Shown in pieces: positions 34,271 through 43,569 of a stretch of DNA of 64,000 nucleotides (its first letter is position 1; the number at the start of each line of letters is the position of its first letter). The stretch lies in the NCBI RefSeq assembly GCF_031455095.1, contig NZ_JAVDSB010000003.1, positions 511,779 through 575,778 of the forward strand. Direction: 5' to 3'. The notes below the pieces were generated by a model. It had not been told where the DNA came from and made no database searches. It saw only the letters and a list, made by a program, of their open reading frames with translations. Position numbers and translations under genes: made by a program. Source of the DNA: Paenibacillus_E qinlingensis_A (GTDB lineage: Bacteria > Bacillota > Bacilli > Paenibacillales > NBRC-103111).

Positions 34271-34497
34271 GATGCATACAACTCCATTCTTTGGGGCTAG
34301 TTGTCTTTCGCGACTGTATTTCGCAACCAGTTCGTTGGCTGACAACGTTGCTAATCTCTATGATGCCATACTTTTCACAAAAACTTAAGGGGCTCTGGGA
34401 AGGAAAGATGATTTCAGGGATATTTTCCTGCTTGTCTGAATACAAATACGTATAAGCGTGAGACAAGATCAAGTGGATGTGGGAGGGAGAAGGGCGC

Positions 34498-37311
34498 ATG
34501 AGTCAGAATAAGTGGTACCAGTTGAACTCGGAGGATGTCTTGCAATTGCAGCAGGTGGATATACAGCAAGGATTGCCCTGGGAAGAAGCTTGGAAGCGTC
34601 AGGCTGAGGTAGGGCGAAACGAGCTCTCAGAGGGGCAGCGTGTATCACCAATTACACTGCTCTTAAATCAATTTAAAGATTTCATGGTGCTGGTCCTATT
34701 GGGGGCGACTCTAATATCCGGCTTGCTAGGTGAATATTTAGATGCGATTACGATTGTCGTCATTATTGTGATGAATGGGATTCTGGGCTTTACCCAAGAA
34801 TTTCGAGCGGAACGCTCACTTCGTGCACTGAAAGAGCTGTCTGCACCTAATGCGAATGTTTGGAGAGAAGGGGCTGTACATCAAATTCCGGCTCGTGATC
34901 TGGTTCCTGGTGATATTGTATTCCTTGAGAGCGGCGACAGAGTCCCGGCGGATGTGCGCTTTCTAGAGACCAATGGTGTCTATATCGAGGAGTCGGCCTT
35001 AACCGGGGAGTCCATTGCTGTTAGTAAAACGATTGCTTCTATTCCTCATGATGAAGTACCGCTGGGGGATCAGCGTAATCTGGGCTTCATGGGGACGATG
35101 GTTTCTCGTGGCACAGCGAAAGCCGTTGTTGTTCGAATCGGGATGGGCACGGAAATGGGTAAAATTGCTGACCTGATTCAAAATACCGAATCCATGGAAA
35201 CGCCTCTGCAGCACCGTTTAGAACAGCTGGGTAAAATTTTAATTATCGTCGCTATTGCGTTGACCATTCTTGTTGTAGTAGCAGGTATTATGCATGGACA
35301 ACCACCTTATGCCATGTTCTTGGCTGGCGTCAGCTTAGCCGTTGCAGCTATCCCTGAGGGGCTCCCGGCGATTGTAACGATTGCATTGGCTCTAGGTGTA
35401 CAACGAATGATTAAGCGCAAAGCTATCGTTAGAAAGCTGCCTTCCGTTGAAACATTAGGTTGTGCTTCCGTCATATGCTCAGATAAAACAGGAACGCTAA
35501 CGCAGAACAAAATGACAGTCACTCATTTGTGGGTCGGTGGTGATGTGCTAGAGGTAACGGGAGACGGTTATGCGCCGGTTGGCAACATTCTGTTAAGTGG
35601 CCAGCATACCGATGTGCATAAGCATCCTTCCCTCTCGAAGCTGCTTCATGTGTCAGCTCTTTGTAATAACGCAACCTTAATTGAAGAGAAGCAGGAAACG
35701 AAGCGAAAAAAAGGGAAAGAGGGCGCAGAGGGTTCTACTTCCATTTGGAATATTAAAGGGGATCCAACAGAAGGAGCTTTAGTTGTTCTGAGTGCCAAGA
35801 GCGGGATTACCCAAGGTTCGCTCCGTGAAAAGTATAAAAGAATTGCCGAATTTCCTTTCGACTCGGAGCGTAAACGGATGTCCGTTCTCGTGTCCTCTGA
35901 AAATGGCCGTATGGCTTGTACGAAAGGGGCGCCGGATGTATTGCTGCAGCATTGCAGCTACATTCTGTGGGAGGGCAAAGTCATACCATTCACCTCTACC
36001 TTGAAGCAAAAGGTTATCTCAGCGAACGAAGGCATGGCCAAATCGGCGCTGCGTGTACTGGGCATTGCTTATAAAGAGCTTAAAGCAAGTGATCGGTTTG
36101 ACGATCATGAGGATGTCGAAAATGGCTTGGTCTTTGTAGGTTTAACCGGTATGATTGATCCTCCGCGCAAGGAAGTGCGTGATGCGATCTCCAAATGCCG
36201 TAAAGCTGGCATTAAGACGGTTATGATTACAGGTGATCATCAAACAACAGCTGAAGCTATTGCAAAGCAGTTGGGTATGATTCCAACCAACGGTGTAAGC
36301 ATGAGCGGTCAGCAGATCGGCCAGCTTTCAGATGATGAACTCGATGCCAAAGTCAACGATACTTACGTCTATGCGAGGGTCTCCCCAGAGCATAAGCTTA
36401 GAATCGTTAAATCGTTGCAACGTAATGGGCACGTTGTGGCTATGACAGGTGATGGGGTCAACGATGCACCAGCGATTAAAGCTGCGGATATCGGGATTGC
36501 AATGGGGATTACGGGCACGGATGTATCGAAAGAGGCCTCATCTTTAATTCTTAGTGATGATAATTTCTCAACCATTGTTGCAGCGATTGAAGAGGGACGC
36601 AGTATTTATGAAAATATCCGTAAATTCATTCGTTATTTGCTGGCATCCAACGTAGGGGAGATTATGACGATGTTTATCGCCATGATGGCGGGACTTCCGC
36701 TCCCGCTCGTGCCCATTCAGATTTTGTGGGTAAACTTGGTCACCGATGGTCTGCCTGCCATGGCGCTTGGTGTAGATCAGGCAGAGAAGGACTTAATGCA
36801 GCATAAGCCGCGTTCGGCGAAGGAAAGTATTTTTGCAAGACGCTTAGGCTGGAAAATTATTTCCCGAGGCATACTCATTGGGGTATGTACACTAGGTGCC
36901 TTCTGGCTCATCTTACGTGTGAATCCATCCGATGCAGATACGTTATTGAAAGCGCAAAGCGTCGCGTTTGCTACCCTAGTTATGGCGCAGCTCATCCATG
37001 TGTTTGATTGTCGCAGCTCACGTTCCATTTTCCACCGCAATCCGCTGCAAAATAAGTACTTAGTGCTTGCTGTATTATCATCGCTCATTCTTATGCTCGG
37101 CGTTATGTATGTGGATGCGTTGCAACCGATCTTCAAAACCGTTCCACTGGGCTGGAAGGACTGGATTCTCGTTCTTGTCGCAGCGGGTATACCGACGTTC
37201 TTTATGGGCTTGGGCAGTGTATTGTCGCCAAAACGCAACAAAGGCTCCAGAGGTTCGAGAGGTTTAAGCGCTTCTGTGTACAGTAAATCTTCGAAGCCAA
37301 GTTTTAGATAA
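34498..37311 (+). CDS. yloB: P-type calcium-transporting ATPase (YloB)
   Basis: This 937-residue P2A-type ATPase has the phosphorylation motif CSDKTGTLTQNKMTV (Asp is the phospho-acceptor), the TGES actuator loop in ALTGESIAV, the MTGDGVNDAPAIKAADIG hinge, and Ca2+-site sequence PEGLP in M4. About ten membrane segments are visible. It pumps Ca2+ out of the cytosol; in B. subtilis it matters for spore heat resistance. A segment rich in Lys/Glu (KQETKRKKGKEGAEGS, about residue 400) is an insertion in the nucleotide-binding domain. The ATG at 34498 lies behind GGGAGGGAGAAGGG. Confidence 0.96.
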   Translation: MSQNKWYQLNSEDVLQLQQVDIQQGLPWEEAWKRQAEVGRNELSEGQRVSPITLLLNQFKDFMVLVLLGATLISGLLGEYLDAITIVVIIVMNGILGFTQEFRAERSLRALKELSAPNANVWREGAVHQIPARDLVPGDIVFLESGDRVPADVRFLETNGVYIEESALTGESIAVSKTIASIPHDEVPLGDQRNLGFMGTMVSRGTAKAVVVRIGMGTEMGKIADLIQNTESMETPLQHRLEQLGKILIIVAIALTILVVVAGIMHGQPPYAMFLAGVSLAVAAIPEGLPAIVTIALALGVQRMIKRKAIVRKLPSVETLGCASVICSDKTGTLTQNKMTVTHLWVGGDVLEVTGDGYAPVGNILLSGQHTDVHKHPSLSKLLHVSALCNNATLIEEKQETKRKKGKEGAEGSTSIWNIKGDPTEGALVVLSAKSGITQGSLREKYKRIAEFPFDSERKRMSVLVSSENGRMACTKGAPDVLLQHCSYILWEGKVIPFTSTLKQKVISANEGMAKSALRVLGIAYKELKASDRFDDHEDVENGLVFVGLTGMIDPPRKEVRDAISKCRKAGIKTVMITGDHQTTAEAIAKQLGMIPTNGVSMSGQQIGQLSDDELDAKVNDTYVYARVSPEHKLRIVKSLQRNGHVVAMTGDGVNDAPAIKAADIGIAMGITGTDVSKEASSLILSDDNFSTIVAAIEEGRSIYENIRKFIRYLLASNVGEIMTMFIAMMAGLPLPLVPIQILWVNLVTDGLPAMALGVDQAEKDLMQHKPRSAKESIFARRLGWKIISRGILIGVCTLGAFWLILRVNPSDADTLLKAQSVAFATLVMAQLIHVFDCRSSRSIFHRNPLQNKYLVLAVLSSLILMLGVMYVDALQPIFKTVPLGWKDWILVLVAAGIPTFFMGLGSVLSPKRNKGSRGSRGLSASVYSKSSKPSFR

Positions 37312-37319
37312 GGGAAGTG

Positions 37320-37348
37320 AAAAAGCTGCCGTGAGGCGGCTTTTTTCT
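37320..37348 (+). terminator. yloB terminator
   Basis: AAAAGCTGCC-GTGA-GGCGGCTTTT (one G-U) with TTTTTTC. Confidence 0.92.
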
Positions 37349-37464
37349 TGTATTGCAAGATGTGGCGATTTCGCGACTATGACCGTGCTTTGAGGGGGTA
37401 GGGCTATGCATACCAGCGATTTTACGCTATGATAATGGCTAAACCGCACATAGGGGTGCTTGAC

Positions 37465-38295
37465 ATGAATTTTACGAAAATGCATGGACTTGGCAATGAC
37501 TTTATCGTCGTAGCCGGAGAGAAGGAGCTGCCTGCCGGTGCTGACCAGCTGGCTATTCAGCTGTGTAATCGATTTTTTAGCATCGGTGCTGACGGCGTCG
37601 TCTTTATTCTTCCTTCAAAAAAAGCAGATTTTCAAATGCGCATTATTAACTCGGATGGATCAGAAGCTGAACAATGTGGCAACGCGATCCGCTGTGTTTC
37701 CAAATATGTGTACGACCATAAGCTGATTGATGCAACAGAAATTACGATTGAAACCATTGGTGCTGGTGTACAGAAAGTTCAAGTGCACGTGCAAGATGGC
37801 AAAGTTGTGACCGCTCGCGTGGACATGGGAGAGCCCATTCTGCAAGGACTTCAGGTGCCAACGACGGTAGATGCCAATGCGGTGGTCGATTACCCGATTG
37901 AAGTAGATGGCAGATCGTTTCGTTTCACAGCAGTGTCCATGGGGAACCCGCATTGCGTCATTTATGTTGATGATGCTGTGAATTTTGACCTCGCGACATG
38001 GGGGCCGAAGCTTGAAGCACATCCGATGTTTCCGCGTAAAATAAATGTCGAATTCGCGACCGTTCGCGACCGTGCTTTTACGGATATGCGGGTTTGGGAG
38101 CGAGGCGCTGGGCCAACGCTGGCTTGCGGAACAGGCGCGTGTGCTACGCTAGTCTCCTCTGTGCTGAATGGATTATCGGATCGTGAGGCGACGGTTTCAC
38201 TCAAAGGTGGAGACTTGTTCATCGAGTGGCTGGAAGCGGATAATCACGTCTATATGACGGGACCTGCGGAAGAAGTATTTGCAGGAGTGCTATAA
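37465..38295 (+). CDS. dapF: Diaminopimelate epimerase
   Basis: The 276-residue enzyme converts LL- to meso-diaminopimelate for peptidoglycan and lysine. The start MNFTKMHGLGNDF is typical. Both catalytic cysteines are present, in SEAEQCGNAIRC and in ACGTGACATL. The ATG at 37465 follows GGGG by eight bases; the upstream in-frame ATG at 37429 is unsupported. It lies between yloB and yloC, where B. subtilis has no such gene, and runs into yitJ with a 42-base gap. Confidence 0.96.
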   Translation: MNFTKMHGLGNDFIVVAGEKELPAGADQLAIQLCNRFFSIGADGVVFILPSKKADFQMRIINSDGSEAEQCGNAIRCVSKYVYDHKLIDATEITIETIGAGVQKVQVHVQDGKVVTARVDMGEPILQGLQVPTTVDANAVVDYPIEVDGRSFRFTAVSMGNPHCVIYVDDAVNFDLATWGPKLEAHPMFPRKINVEFATVRDRAFTDMRVWERGAGPTLACGTGACATLVSSVLNGLSDREATVSLKGGDLFIEWLEADNHVYMTGPAEEVFAGVL

Positions 38296-38337
38296 GAATA
38301 AAGGTTTTACATGTTGGATAGATAGGGGAAATGACGC

Positions 38338-40212
38338 ATGAAATTGGATCTTCGTACCGCGTTGCAACGGGAGATTCTGACCGGTGACGGCGCGATGGGG
38401 ACATACTTATATCAGATGGGATTTCCCGTCGGCATTTCATATGAAGAATTGAATTTGCTTAGACCGGAAACGGTCGCTGACGTGCACCGCCGTTATTTTG
38501 AGGCAGGTGCTCGTCTTATTGAAACCAATACGTTTTCGGCGAACCGGGAGAAATTGTCGAAATATGGGTTGGAAGGCGACGTAGAAGCTATCAACCGCGC
38601 TGGTGTTGAACTGGCTCGGAATGCGGTTGGAGACGACGCTTATGTCGTGGGGGCTATCGGCTCTATTCGCGCTGGTAAGCGCAAAAACGTACGGACTTCC
38701 GACGTGGAGGAGTCGCTTCGAGAGCAAATCAGCATTTTGTTAGACTCACCCGTGGATGGGCTATTGCTGGAGACCTTCTATGATCTAGAAGAGCTGCAGC
38801 TAGCCTTGCGGATTATCCGCAGTATGAGCGGACTTCCTGTGATCTGCCAGTTCGCCAATGAAGGCACAGGCAGTACGCAAGACGGCGTCCCGTTGCAAGA
38901 AGCTTTCCTGCGGCTGCGTGATGAAGGGGCTGACGTGATTGGCTTTAACTGCCGCGTCGGTCCGAACGGAATTCTCCGCTCGATGGAGAAAATCGCGCCG
39001 ATTCCTGGCATTCCATTCTCGGCGTTTCCGAACGCAGGTTTGCCCGACTACGTAGACGGGCACTATACGTATGCGGCGACGCCGAAGTACTTCGCCGAAA
39101 GCGCGCTGCGCTTTGCCGATCTTGGCGCGCGCATCATCGGCGGCTGCTGCGGCACGACGCCGGAGCACATCGCTGCTGTGGCGAAGGCGCTGCAGGGCTA
39201 CGTGCCGGCTTCGCCAGGCGCAATCCCCTCGGGGTCTGCGGCGATCGTGCTCGAACCGGCACCGGCGAAGCCTGCGCCGCCGGCAGGCATCCCTTCGCTG
39301 CTGGACATCGTGAAGCAGCGCAAAACCGTCATTGTCGAGCTGGATCCTCCGAAGGATCTCGACATTGAGAAGTTCATGCAGGGGTCGAAAGCCCTGCAAG
39401 ATGCGCATGTCGACGCCATTACGATGGCCGACAATTCCCTTGCTGTGACGCGCATGAGCAACCTGGCCCTCGGCTACCTCGTGCAGGAGCGTTTGGGCGC
39501 GCGTCCGCTCATTCACATCGCGTGTCGGGACCGCAACATGATCGGGACACAGTCCCATCTCATGGGCTTGCACGCGCTGGGCATTGACCACGTGCTGGCC
39601 GTAACCGGCGATCCCGCCAAGTTTGGCGATCTCCCGGGGTCCAGCTCTGTGTACGATCTGACTTCATTCGAAATTATTCGAATGATCAAACAGCTCAACG
39701 AAGGCATAGCCTTCTCCGGTAAACCGTTGAAGCAGAAGGCTAACTTCGTCGTTGGTGCGGCATTCAACCCGAATGTGAAGCATCTAGACAAAGCCGTTCA
39801 GCGCTTGGAGCGCAAGATTGAGGCAGGCGCAGATTATATCATGACGCAGCCCGTGTACGATGCGAAGCTCATTGCAGATATTTATGAAGCGACCAAGCAT
39901 TTGCAGATTCCTATTTTCATCGGTATCGCCCCGCTGGCTAGTGGTGGCAATGCCGAGTATCTGCACAATGAGGTTCCAGGTATTCGGTTATCGGATGAGG
40001 TTAGAGCACGGATGGATGGCTTGAAAGGTCCAGAAGGTCGTGCCATGGGTGTGGAAATTGCCAAAGAATTGCTGGATACGGCGATGCAATACTTTAATGG
40101 TATTTATCTGATGACTCCTTTTCTGGCCTATGAAATGTGCGTAGATCTGACGAACTACGTGTGGGAAAAGTCGAAAAGGCATGATTTCCACTTGTACCCA
40201 CTTTCAAAATGA
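38338..40212 (+). CDS. yitJ: Bifunctional homocysteine S-methyltransferase / methylenetetrahydrofolate reductase (YitJ)
   Basis: The 624-residue fusion has an N-terminal homocysteine methyltransferase barrel (about 1-285; LTGDGAMGTYL, the Zn-ligand Cys in GFNCRVGP and the CysCys pair in GGCCGTTPEHI). A Pro/Ala-rich linker (about 290-320) leads to a MetF-like FAD barrel (about 325-610; VTGDPAKFGDLPG). It makes methyl-THF and passes methyl groups toward methionine. Many Bacillales yitJ genes have a SAM riboswitch; the 42-base gap here leaves no room for one. The middle third is visibly more GC-rich than the ends. Confidence 0.95.
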   Translation: MKLDLRTALQREILTGDGAMGTYLYQMGFPVGISYEELNLLRPETVADVHRRYFEAGARLIETNTFSANREKLSKYGLEGDVEAINRAGVELARNAVGDDAYVVGAIGSIRAGKRKNVRTSDVEESLREQISILLDSPVDGLLLETFYDLEELQLALRIIRSMSGLPVICQFANEGTGSTQDGVPLQEAFLRLRDEGADVIGFNCRVGPNGILRSMEKIAPIPGIPFSAFPNAGLPDYVDGHYTYAATPKYFAESALRFADLGARIIGGCCGTTPEHIAAVAKALQGYVPASPGAIPSGSAAIVLEPAPAKPAPPAGIPSLLDIVKQRKTVIVELDPPKDLDIEKFMQGSKALQDAHVDAITMADNSLAVTRMSNLALGYLVQERLGARPLIHIACRDRNMIGTQSHLMGLHALGIDHVLAVTGDPAKFGDLPGSSSVYDLTSFEIIRMIKQLNEGIAFSGKPLKQKANFVVGAAFNPNVKHLDKAVQRLERKIEAGADYIMTQPVYDAKLIADIYEATKHLQIPIFIGIAPLASGGNAEYLHNEVPGIRLSDEVRARMDGLKGPEGRAMGVEIAKELLDTAMQYFNGIYLMTPFLAYEMCVDLTNYVWEKSKRHDFHLYPLSK

Positions 40213-40241
40213 ATTAAAATAGGGTAATGGATGTGATTAGA

Positions 40242-41126
40242 ATGATTTGCAGTATGACCGGGTTCGGACAAGCGAATCGTTCTTTTGCGGGATACAACGT
40301 GTTTATCGATGTGAAATCGGTCAATCATAGGTATAGTGAAGTGTCTATTCGTTTGCCTAAGGAATGGGCAGCTTTTGAGGACGCTTTGAAGAAAACGGTA
40401 TTGCATGCTGTGAAGCGAGGACGTGTTGACGTTTTTATCACAGCAGAACGTGAAGCGGCTTCCCCGAAGAACGTAACGGTTAATTATGCTTTGGCAGATG
40501 CTTATCTGGAAGCGGCCGAGCAGTTGAAGCAGCGGTATGGGATTACGGGTCAGGTAGAACTCATTGATTTATTGAGACTTCCTGAGCTGATTCAAATGAA
40601 AGATGTTCGTCAAGAGCTTGATGACGAGATCGGACAGGAGCTATGCGCCTGTTTGCAGGAGGCTGTCACGCAGTTATCTGTGATGAGACACCGCGAAGGT
40701 GAAAACTTAGAGCAGGATATTCGTGAACGGCTAGCCGAGATGAAGCGAATTCATCTGGAATTAGAAGCGTTAGCTCCTCAAGTGGTTCAGGAGTATGCGA
40801 CGAAGATGACCATTCGTATTCAATCCCTCGTTCTCGATGGAATACCTGTGGATGAGCAGCGCTTAGCGACTGAGATTGCGCTCTTCGCAGATCGTTCTAA
40901 CGTGGATGAGGAATTAACTCGTCTGAAGAGTCATTTCGGGCAATGTGAATCATTGCTGGTAGACAAAGAGCCTGTGGGCCGAAAGCTGGATTTCTTGATT
41001 CAAGAAATGAATCGAGAAGTGAACACGATTGGATCCAAGTCCAATCATTCCGAGCCTACGGCGAGAGTGATTGCGATGAAAGCAGAGCTTGAGAAAATGC
41101 GGGAACAAATACAGAATATCGAGTGA
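40242..41126 (+). CDS. yloC: YicC/YloC family endoribonuclease
   Basis: The 294-residue protein begins with CSMTGFGQANR, the N-terminal signature of the family, followed by SVNHRYSEVSIRLPKE, and ends with SKSNHSEPTARVIAMKAELEKMREQIQNIE-type sequence typical of YicC. E. coli YicC is an endoribonuclease; the B. subtilis gene opens the remA-gmk-rpoZ cluster, as here. Start choice is uncertain: the ATG at 40242 aligns with relatives, GTG 40233 lies eight bases after AGGG. Confidence 0.93.
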   Translation: MICSMTGFGQANRSFAGYNVFIDVKSVNHRYSEVSIRLPKEWAAFEDALKKTVLHAVKRGRVDVFITAEREAASPKNVTVNYALADAYLEAAEQLKQRYGITGQVELIDLLRLPELIQMKDVRQELDDEIGQELCACLQEAVTQLSVMRHREGENLEQDIRERLAEMKRIHLELEALAPQVVQEYATKMTIRIQSLVLDGIPVDEQRLATEIALFADRSNVDEELTRLKSHFGQCESLLVDKEPVGRKLDFLIQEMNREVNTIGSKSNHSEPTARVIAMKAELEKMREQIQNIE

Positions 41127-41160
41127 AGCTTGCATGCGCTTCGCGAGGAGGAAGTCCTAG

Positions 41161-41421
41161 ATGGCTATCAAATTAATCAATATTGGGTTCGGCAACATCG
41201 TATCGGCGAACCGCATTATCTCGATCGTGAGTCCAGAATCAGCTCCGATCAAGAGAATCATTCAAGAAGCGCGTGATCGTCACATGCTGATTGACGCTAC
41301 ATATGGTAGAAGAACCCGTGCCGTTATTATCACGGACAGCGATCATGTGATTTTGTCGGCAGTACAACCAGAGACGGTAGCGCATAGACTTTCGAATAAG
41401 GACGATGATCATGACGAGTAA
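41161..41421 (+). CDS. remA: RemA, extracellular matrix regulator
   Basis: The 86-residue protein starts IKLINIGFGNIVSANRIISI and contains DATYGRRTRAVIITDS, nearly identical to B. subtilis RemA. RemA is a ring-forming DNA-binding protein that activates biofilm matrix and osmoprotection operons. The ATG has GAGGAGGAAG upstream. Its 3' end overlaps the gmk start by about 11 bases. Confidence 0.96.
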   Translation: MAIKLINIGFGNIVSANRIISIVSPESAPIKRIIQEARDRHMLIDATYGRRTRAVIITDSDHVILSAVQPETVAHRLSNKDDDHDE

Positions 41422-42049
41422 TACGAACACTCTTGAGCGTGAGAGAGGTATTCTGATTGTTTTATCCGGCCCTTCTGGTGTCGGCAAGGGCACCGTTTGT
41501 GCGGCGCTGCGTAAAGTTGCTCCGGATATTGTCTATTCGGTATCAGCCACGACACGTTCTCCTAGACAAGGTGAAGTAGATGGCGTTAACTATTTTTTCA
41601 AAACGCGTGAGCAGTTTCAGCAGTTGATTGAAACCGATGAAGTGCTGGAATGGGCTGAATATGTAGGGAACTTCTACGGAACGCCAAGACGTTTTGTTGA
41701 AGAAACACTGCGTTCAGGTCACGATGTTATTTTGGAGATTGAGGTGCAGGGTGCACTTCAGGTCAAACAGAAGTTTGACGAAGGTGTATTTATTTTCTTG
41801 CTGCCGCCTTCTCTGGATGAGCTAGAGAATCGTATCGTTACACGAGGCACGGAAACGGACGAAGTCATTCGCAGCCGGATGTCAGTGGCCATCGATGAGA
41901 TTCGTTTAATGGAACACTATGATTATGCCATTGTGAATGATCATGTGGATACCGCGTGTGCTAAGATTCAAGCCATTTTATCGGCTGAACATTGCAAAAA
42001 AGATCGTATGTTTCCCAAAATCGTACAATGGATGGATGAGGTGAATTGA
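41411..42049 (+). CDS. gmk: Guanylate kinase
   Basis: The 212-residue enzyme phosphorylates GMP to GDP. P-loop SGPSGVGKGTV, the GMP-binding block SATTRSPRQGEVDGVNYFF, and EIEVQGALQVK are all present. ATG 41411 is favoured because AAGGA lies eight bases upstream, inside remA; ATG 41405 is too close. The stop TGA is directly followed by the rpoZ start. The cluster position matches B. subtilis. Confidence 0.97.
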   Translation: MTSNTNTLERERGILIVLSGPSGVGKGTVCAALRKVAPDIVYSVSATTRSPRQGEVDGVNYFFKTREQFQQLIETDEVLEWAEYVGNFYGTPRRFVEETLRSGHDVILEIEVQGALQVKQKFDEGVFIFLLPPSLDELENRIVTRGTETDEVIRSRMSVAIDEIRLMEHYDYAIVNDHVDTACAKIQAILSAEHCKKDRMFPKIVQWMDEVN

Positions 42050-42277
42050 ATGTTATACCCTTCAATTGATAAACTGCTTGATATCGTGGACAGCAAGTAC
42101 TCCCTGGTTGTAGCTGCTTCCAAAAGAGCTAGATCCCTGCGTGATGGTGCAAAATCCGATTTAAAAGGTCAGAAGGCTCACAAACATGTTGGTCTAGCGT
42201 TAGAAGAGCTTTACGGTAATTACATCGGTTATGAGAAAATCAACGCAAACGAGAACGAGAAATACTCGAAGAAATAA
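42050..42277 (+). CDS. rpoZ: RNA polymerase omega subunit
   Basis: The 75-residue protein starts LYPSIDKLLDIVDSKYSLV and has the AVxxASKRAR-type block VVAASKRARSL. Omega assists RNA polymerase assembly. Its ATG abuts the gmk stop with GAGGTGA as ribosome binding site. A small terminator-like hairpin separates it from coaBC. Confidence 0.96.
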   Translation: MLYPSIDKLLDIVDSKYSLVVAASKRARSLRDGAKSDLKGQKAHKHVGLALEELYGNYIGYEKINANENEKYSKK

Positions 42278-42289
42278 ACCGCCTTACCC

Positions 42290-42317
42290 AACAACCCTTG
42301 TGGTTGTTATTTTTTTC
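42290..42317 (+). terminator. Terminator or attenuator between rpoZ and coaBC
   Basis: AACAACC-CTTGT-GGTTGTT (7-bp stem) is followed by ATTTTTTT. The stem is short, so some read-through into coaBC is likely. Confidence 0.7.
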
Positions 42318-42345
42318 TCATTTGGTATTTCGAAAGGGGATTCCC

Positions 42346-43569
42346 ATGGGTGTTTTGCAGGGTAAAACAATTGTACTCGGTGTCTGTGGAGGCATTGCGG
42401 CGTATAAGGCCGCGGCATTAACGAGTAAATTAACACAAGCTGGGGCTGTTGTGAGGGTTATTATGACACGCTCCGCGGTGCAATTCGTTGCGCCGTTAAC
42501 GTTTCAAACCCTGTCGCGGCATCATGTGTTTGTCGATACCTTCGATGAGAAGGATCCTTCAGTTGTGTCTCATATTAATTTGGCGGACAGCGCAGATCTC
42601 GTGCTGATCGCGCCAGCTACAGCCAATACGATCGGCAAGCTCGCCTTAGGGCTGGGTGATGACATGCTAAGCACGACATTGCTTGCGACCATGGCACCGA
42701 TCTGGGTGGCACCTGCGATGAATGTGCATATGTACGCGAATCCAGCTGTACAGACGAACATGGAGACGTTGCGTCGCCGTGGCGTTCGTTTCATCGAGCC
42801 TGGCGAGGGGCAGCTTGCCTGTGGGTATGTGGGCAAAGGGCGTCTTGCCGAGCCGGAAGAGATTTTTGCAGCGGTTGAGCGGCATTTTCAAGGGGAGGCG
42901 GGGCTCTTAACGGGCAAACGCGTCCTAGTGACGGCCGGAGGCACGGTTGAACGTCTGGATCCGGTTCGTTATTTAACCAATGATTCTTCAGGCAAAATGG
43001 GCTATGCCATTGCGGAAGAAGCGGTACGCATGGGGGCGAAAGTAACCTTAGTGTCAGGGCCGTCGGCCCTAGCCGTACCTGAAGGTGTTCAGCTTGTTCC
43101 TGTGAAGTCTGCGCTGGATATGCGCGAAGCAGTGTTAAGCAGGCTGGCGGAAAGCCAGCTCATTATTAAAGCAGCGGCTGTAGCCGATTATCGCCCTGCA
43201 GTGGTTGCCGAGCAGAAAATCAAAAAGAAGGCAGATTCTTTAACGCTGGAGCTGGTGAAGAATCCGGATATTTTGCAGGAAATTGGTGCGCTGAAAACTG
43301 CGAAACAGTTCGTCATTGGGTTTGCTGCGGAAACAGAACGCTTGGATGAGCATGCAATGGACAAGCTGAAGCGCAAAAATTGTGACCTTATCGTAGGGAA
43401 CGATGTGTCTCAAGAAGGCGCAGGCTTTGGCGGGGATACGAATGTCGTTCGCTTCTATGATCAGAATGGGCTTGTACAAGCGCTTCCGATTCAAAGCAAA
43501 TGGGATGTTGCACGTAAACTGCTTGAGCTTGCTGCAGTGCGAATGGCTGCGACTGCGGGGGAATCCTGA
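42346..43569 (+). CDS. coaBC: Bifunctional phosphopantothenoylcysteine decarboxylase / phosphopantothenate-cysteine ligase
   Basis: The 407-residue enzyme carries two steps of coenzyme A synthesis. The N-terminal flavoprotein CoaC domain (about 1-180) has GVCGGIAAYKAAALTSKL, a catalytic His region SHINLADSADLV, and APAMNVHMY. The CoaB domain (190-400) has VTAGGTVERLDPVRYLTN and KIKKKADSLTLELVKNPDIL. ATG 42346 follows AAAGGGGA. The stop shares one base with the priA ATG. Confidence 0.96.
   Translation: MGVLQGKTIVLGVCGGIAAYKAAALTSKLTQAGAVVRVIMTRSAVQFVAPLTFQTLSRHHVFVDTFDEKDPSVVSHINLADSADLVLIAPATANTIGKLALGLGDDMLSTTLLATMAPIWVAPAMNVHMYANPAVQTNMETLRRRGVRFIEPGEGQLACGYVGKGRLAEPEEIFAAVERHFQGEAGLLTGKRVLVTAGGTVERLDPVRYLTNDSSGKMGYAIAEEAVRMGAKVTLVSGPSALAVPEGVQLVPVKSALDMREAVLSRLAESQLIIKAAAVADYRPAVVAEQKIKKKADSLTLELVKNPDILQEIGALKTAKQFVIGFAAETERLDEHAMDKLKRKNCDLIVGNDVSQEGAGFGGDTNVVRFYDQNGLVQALPIQSKWDVARKLLELAAVRMAATAGES

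Noticed and set aside
38800..39591. 263-codon minus-strand frame within yitJ
   Set aside because: Antisense shadow in a GC-rich part of a well-identified gene; no ribosome binding site.
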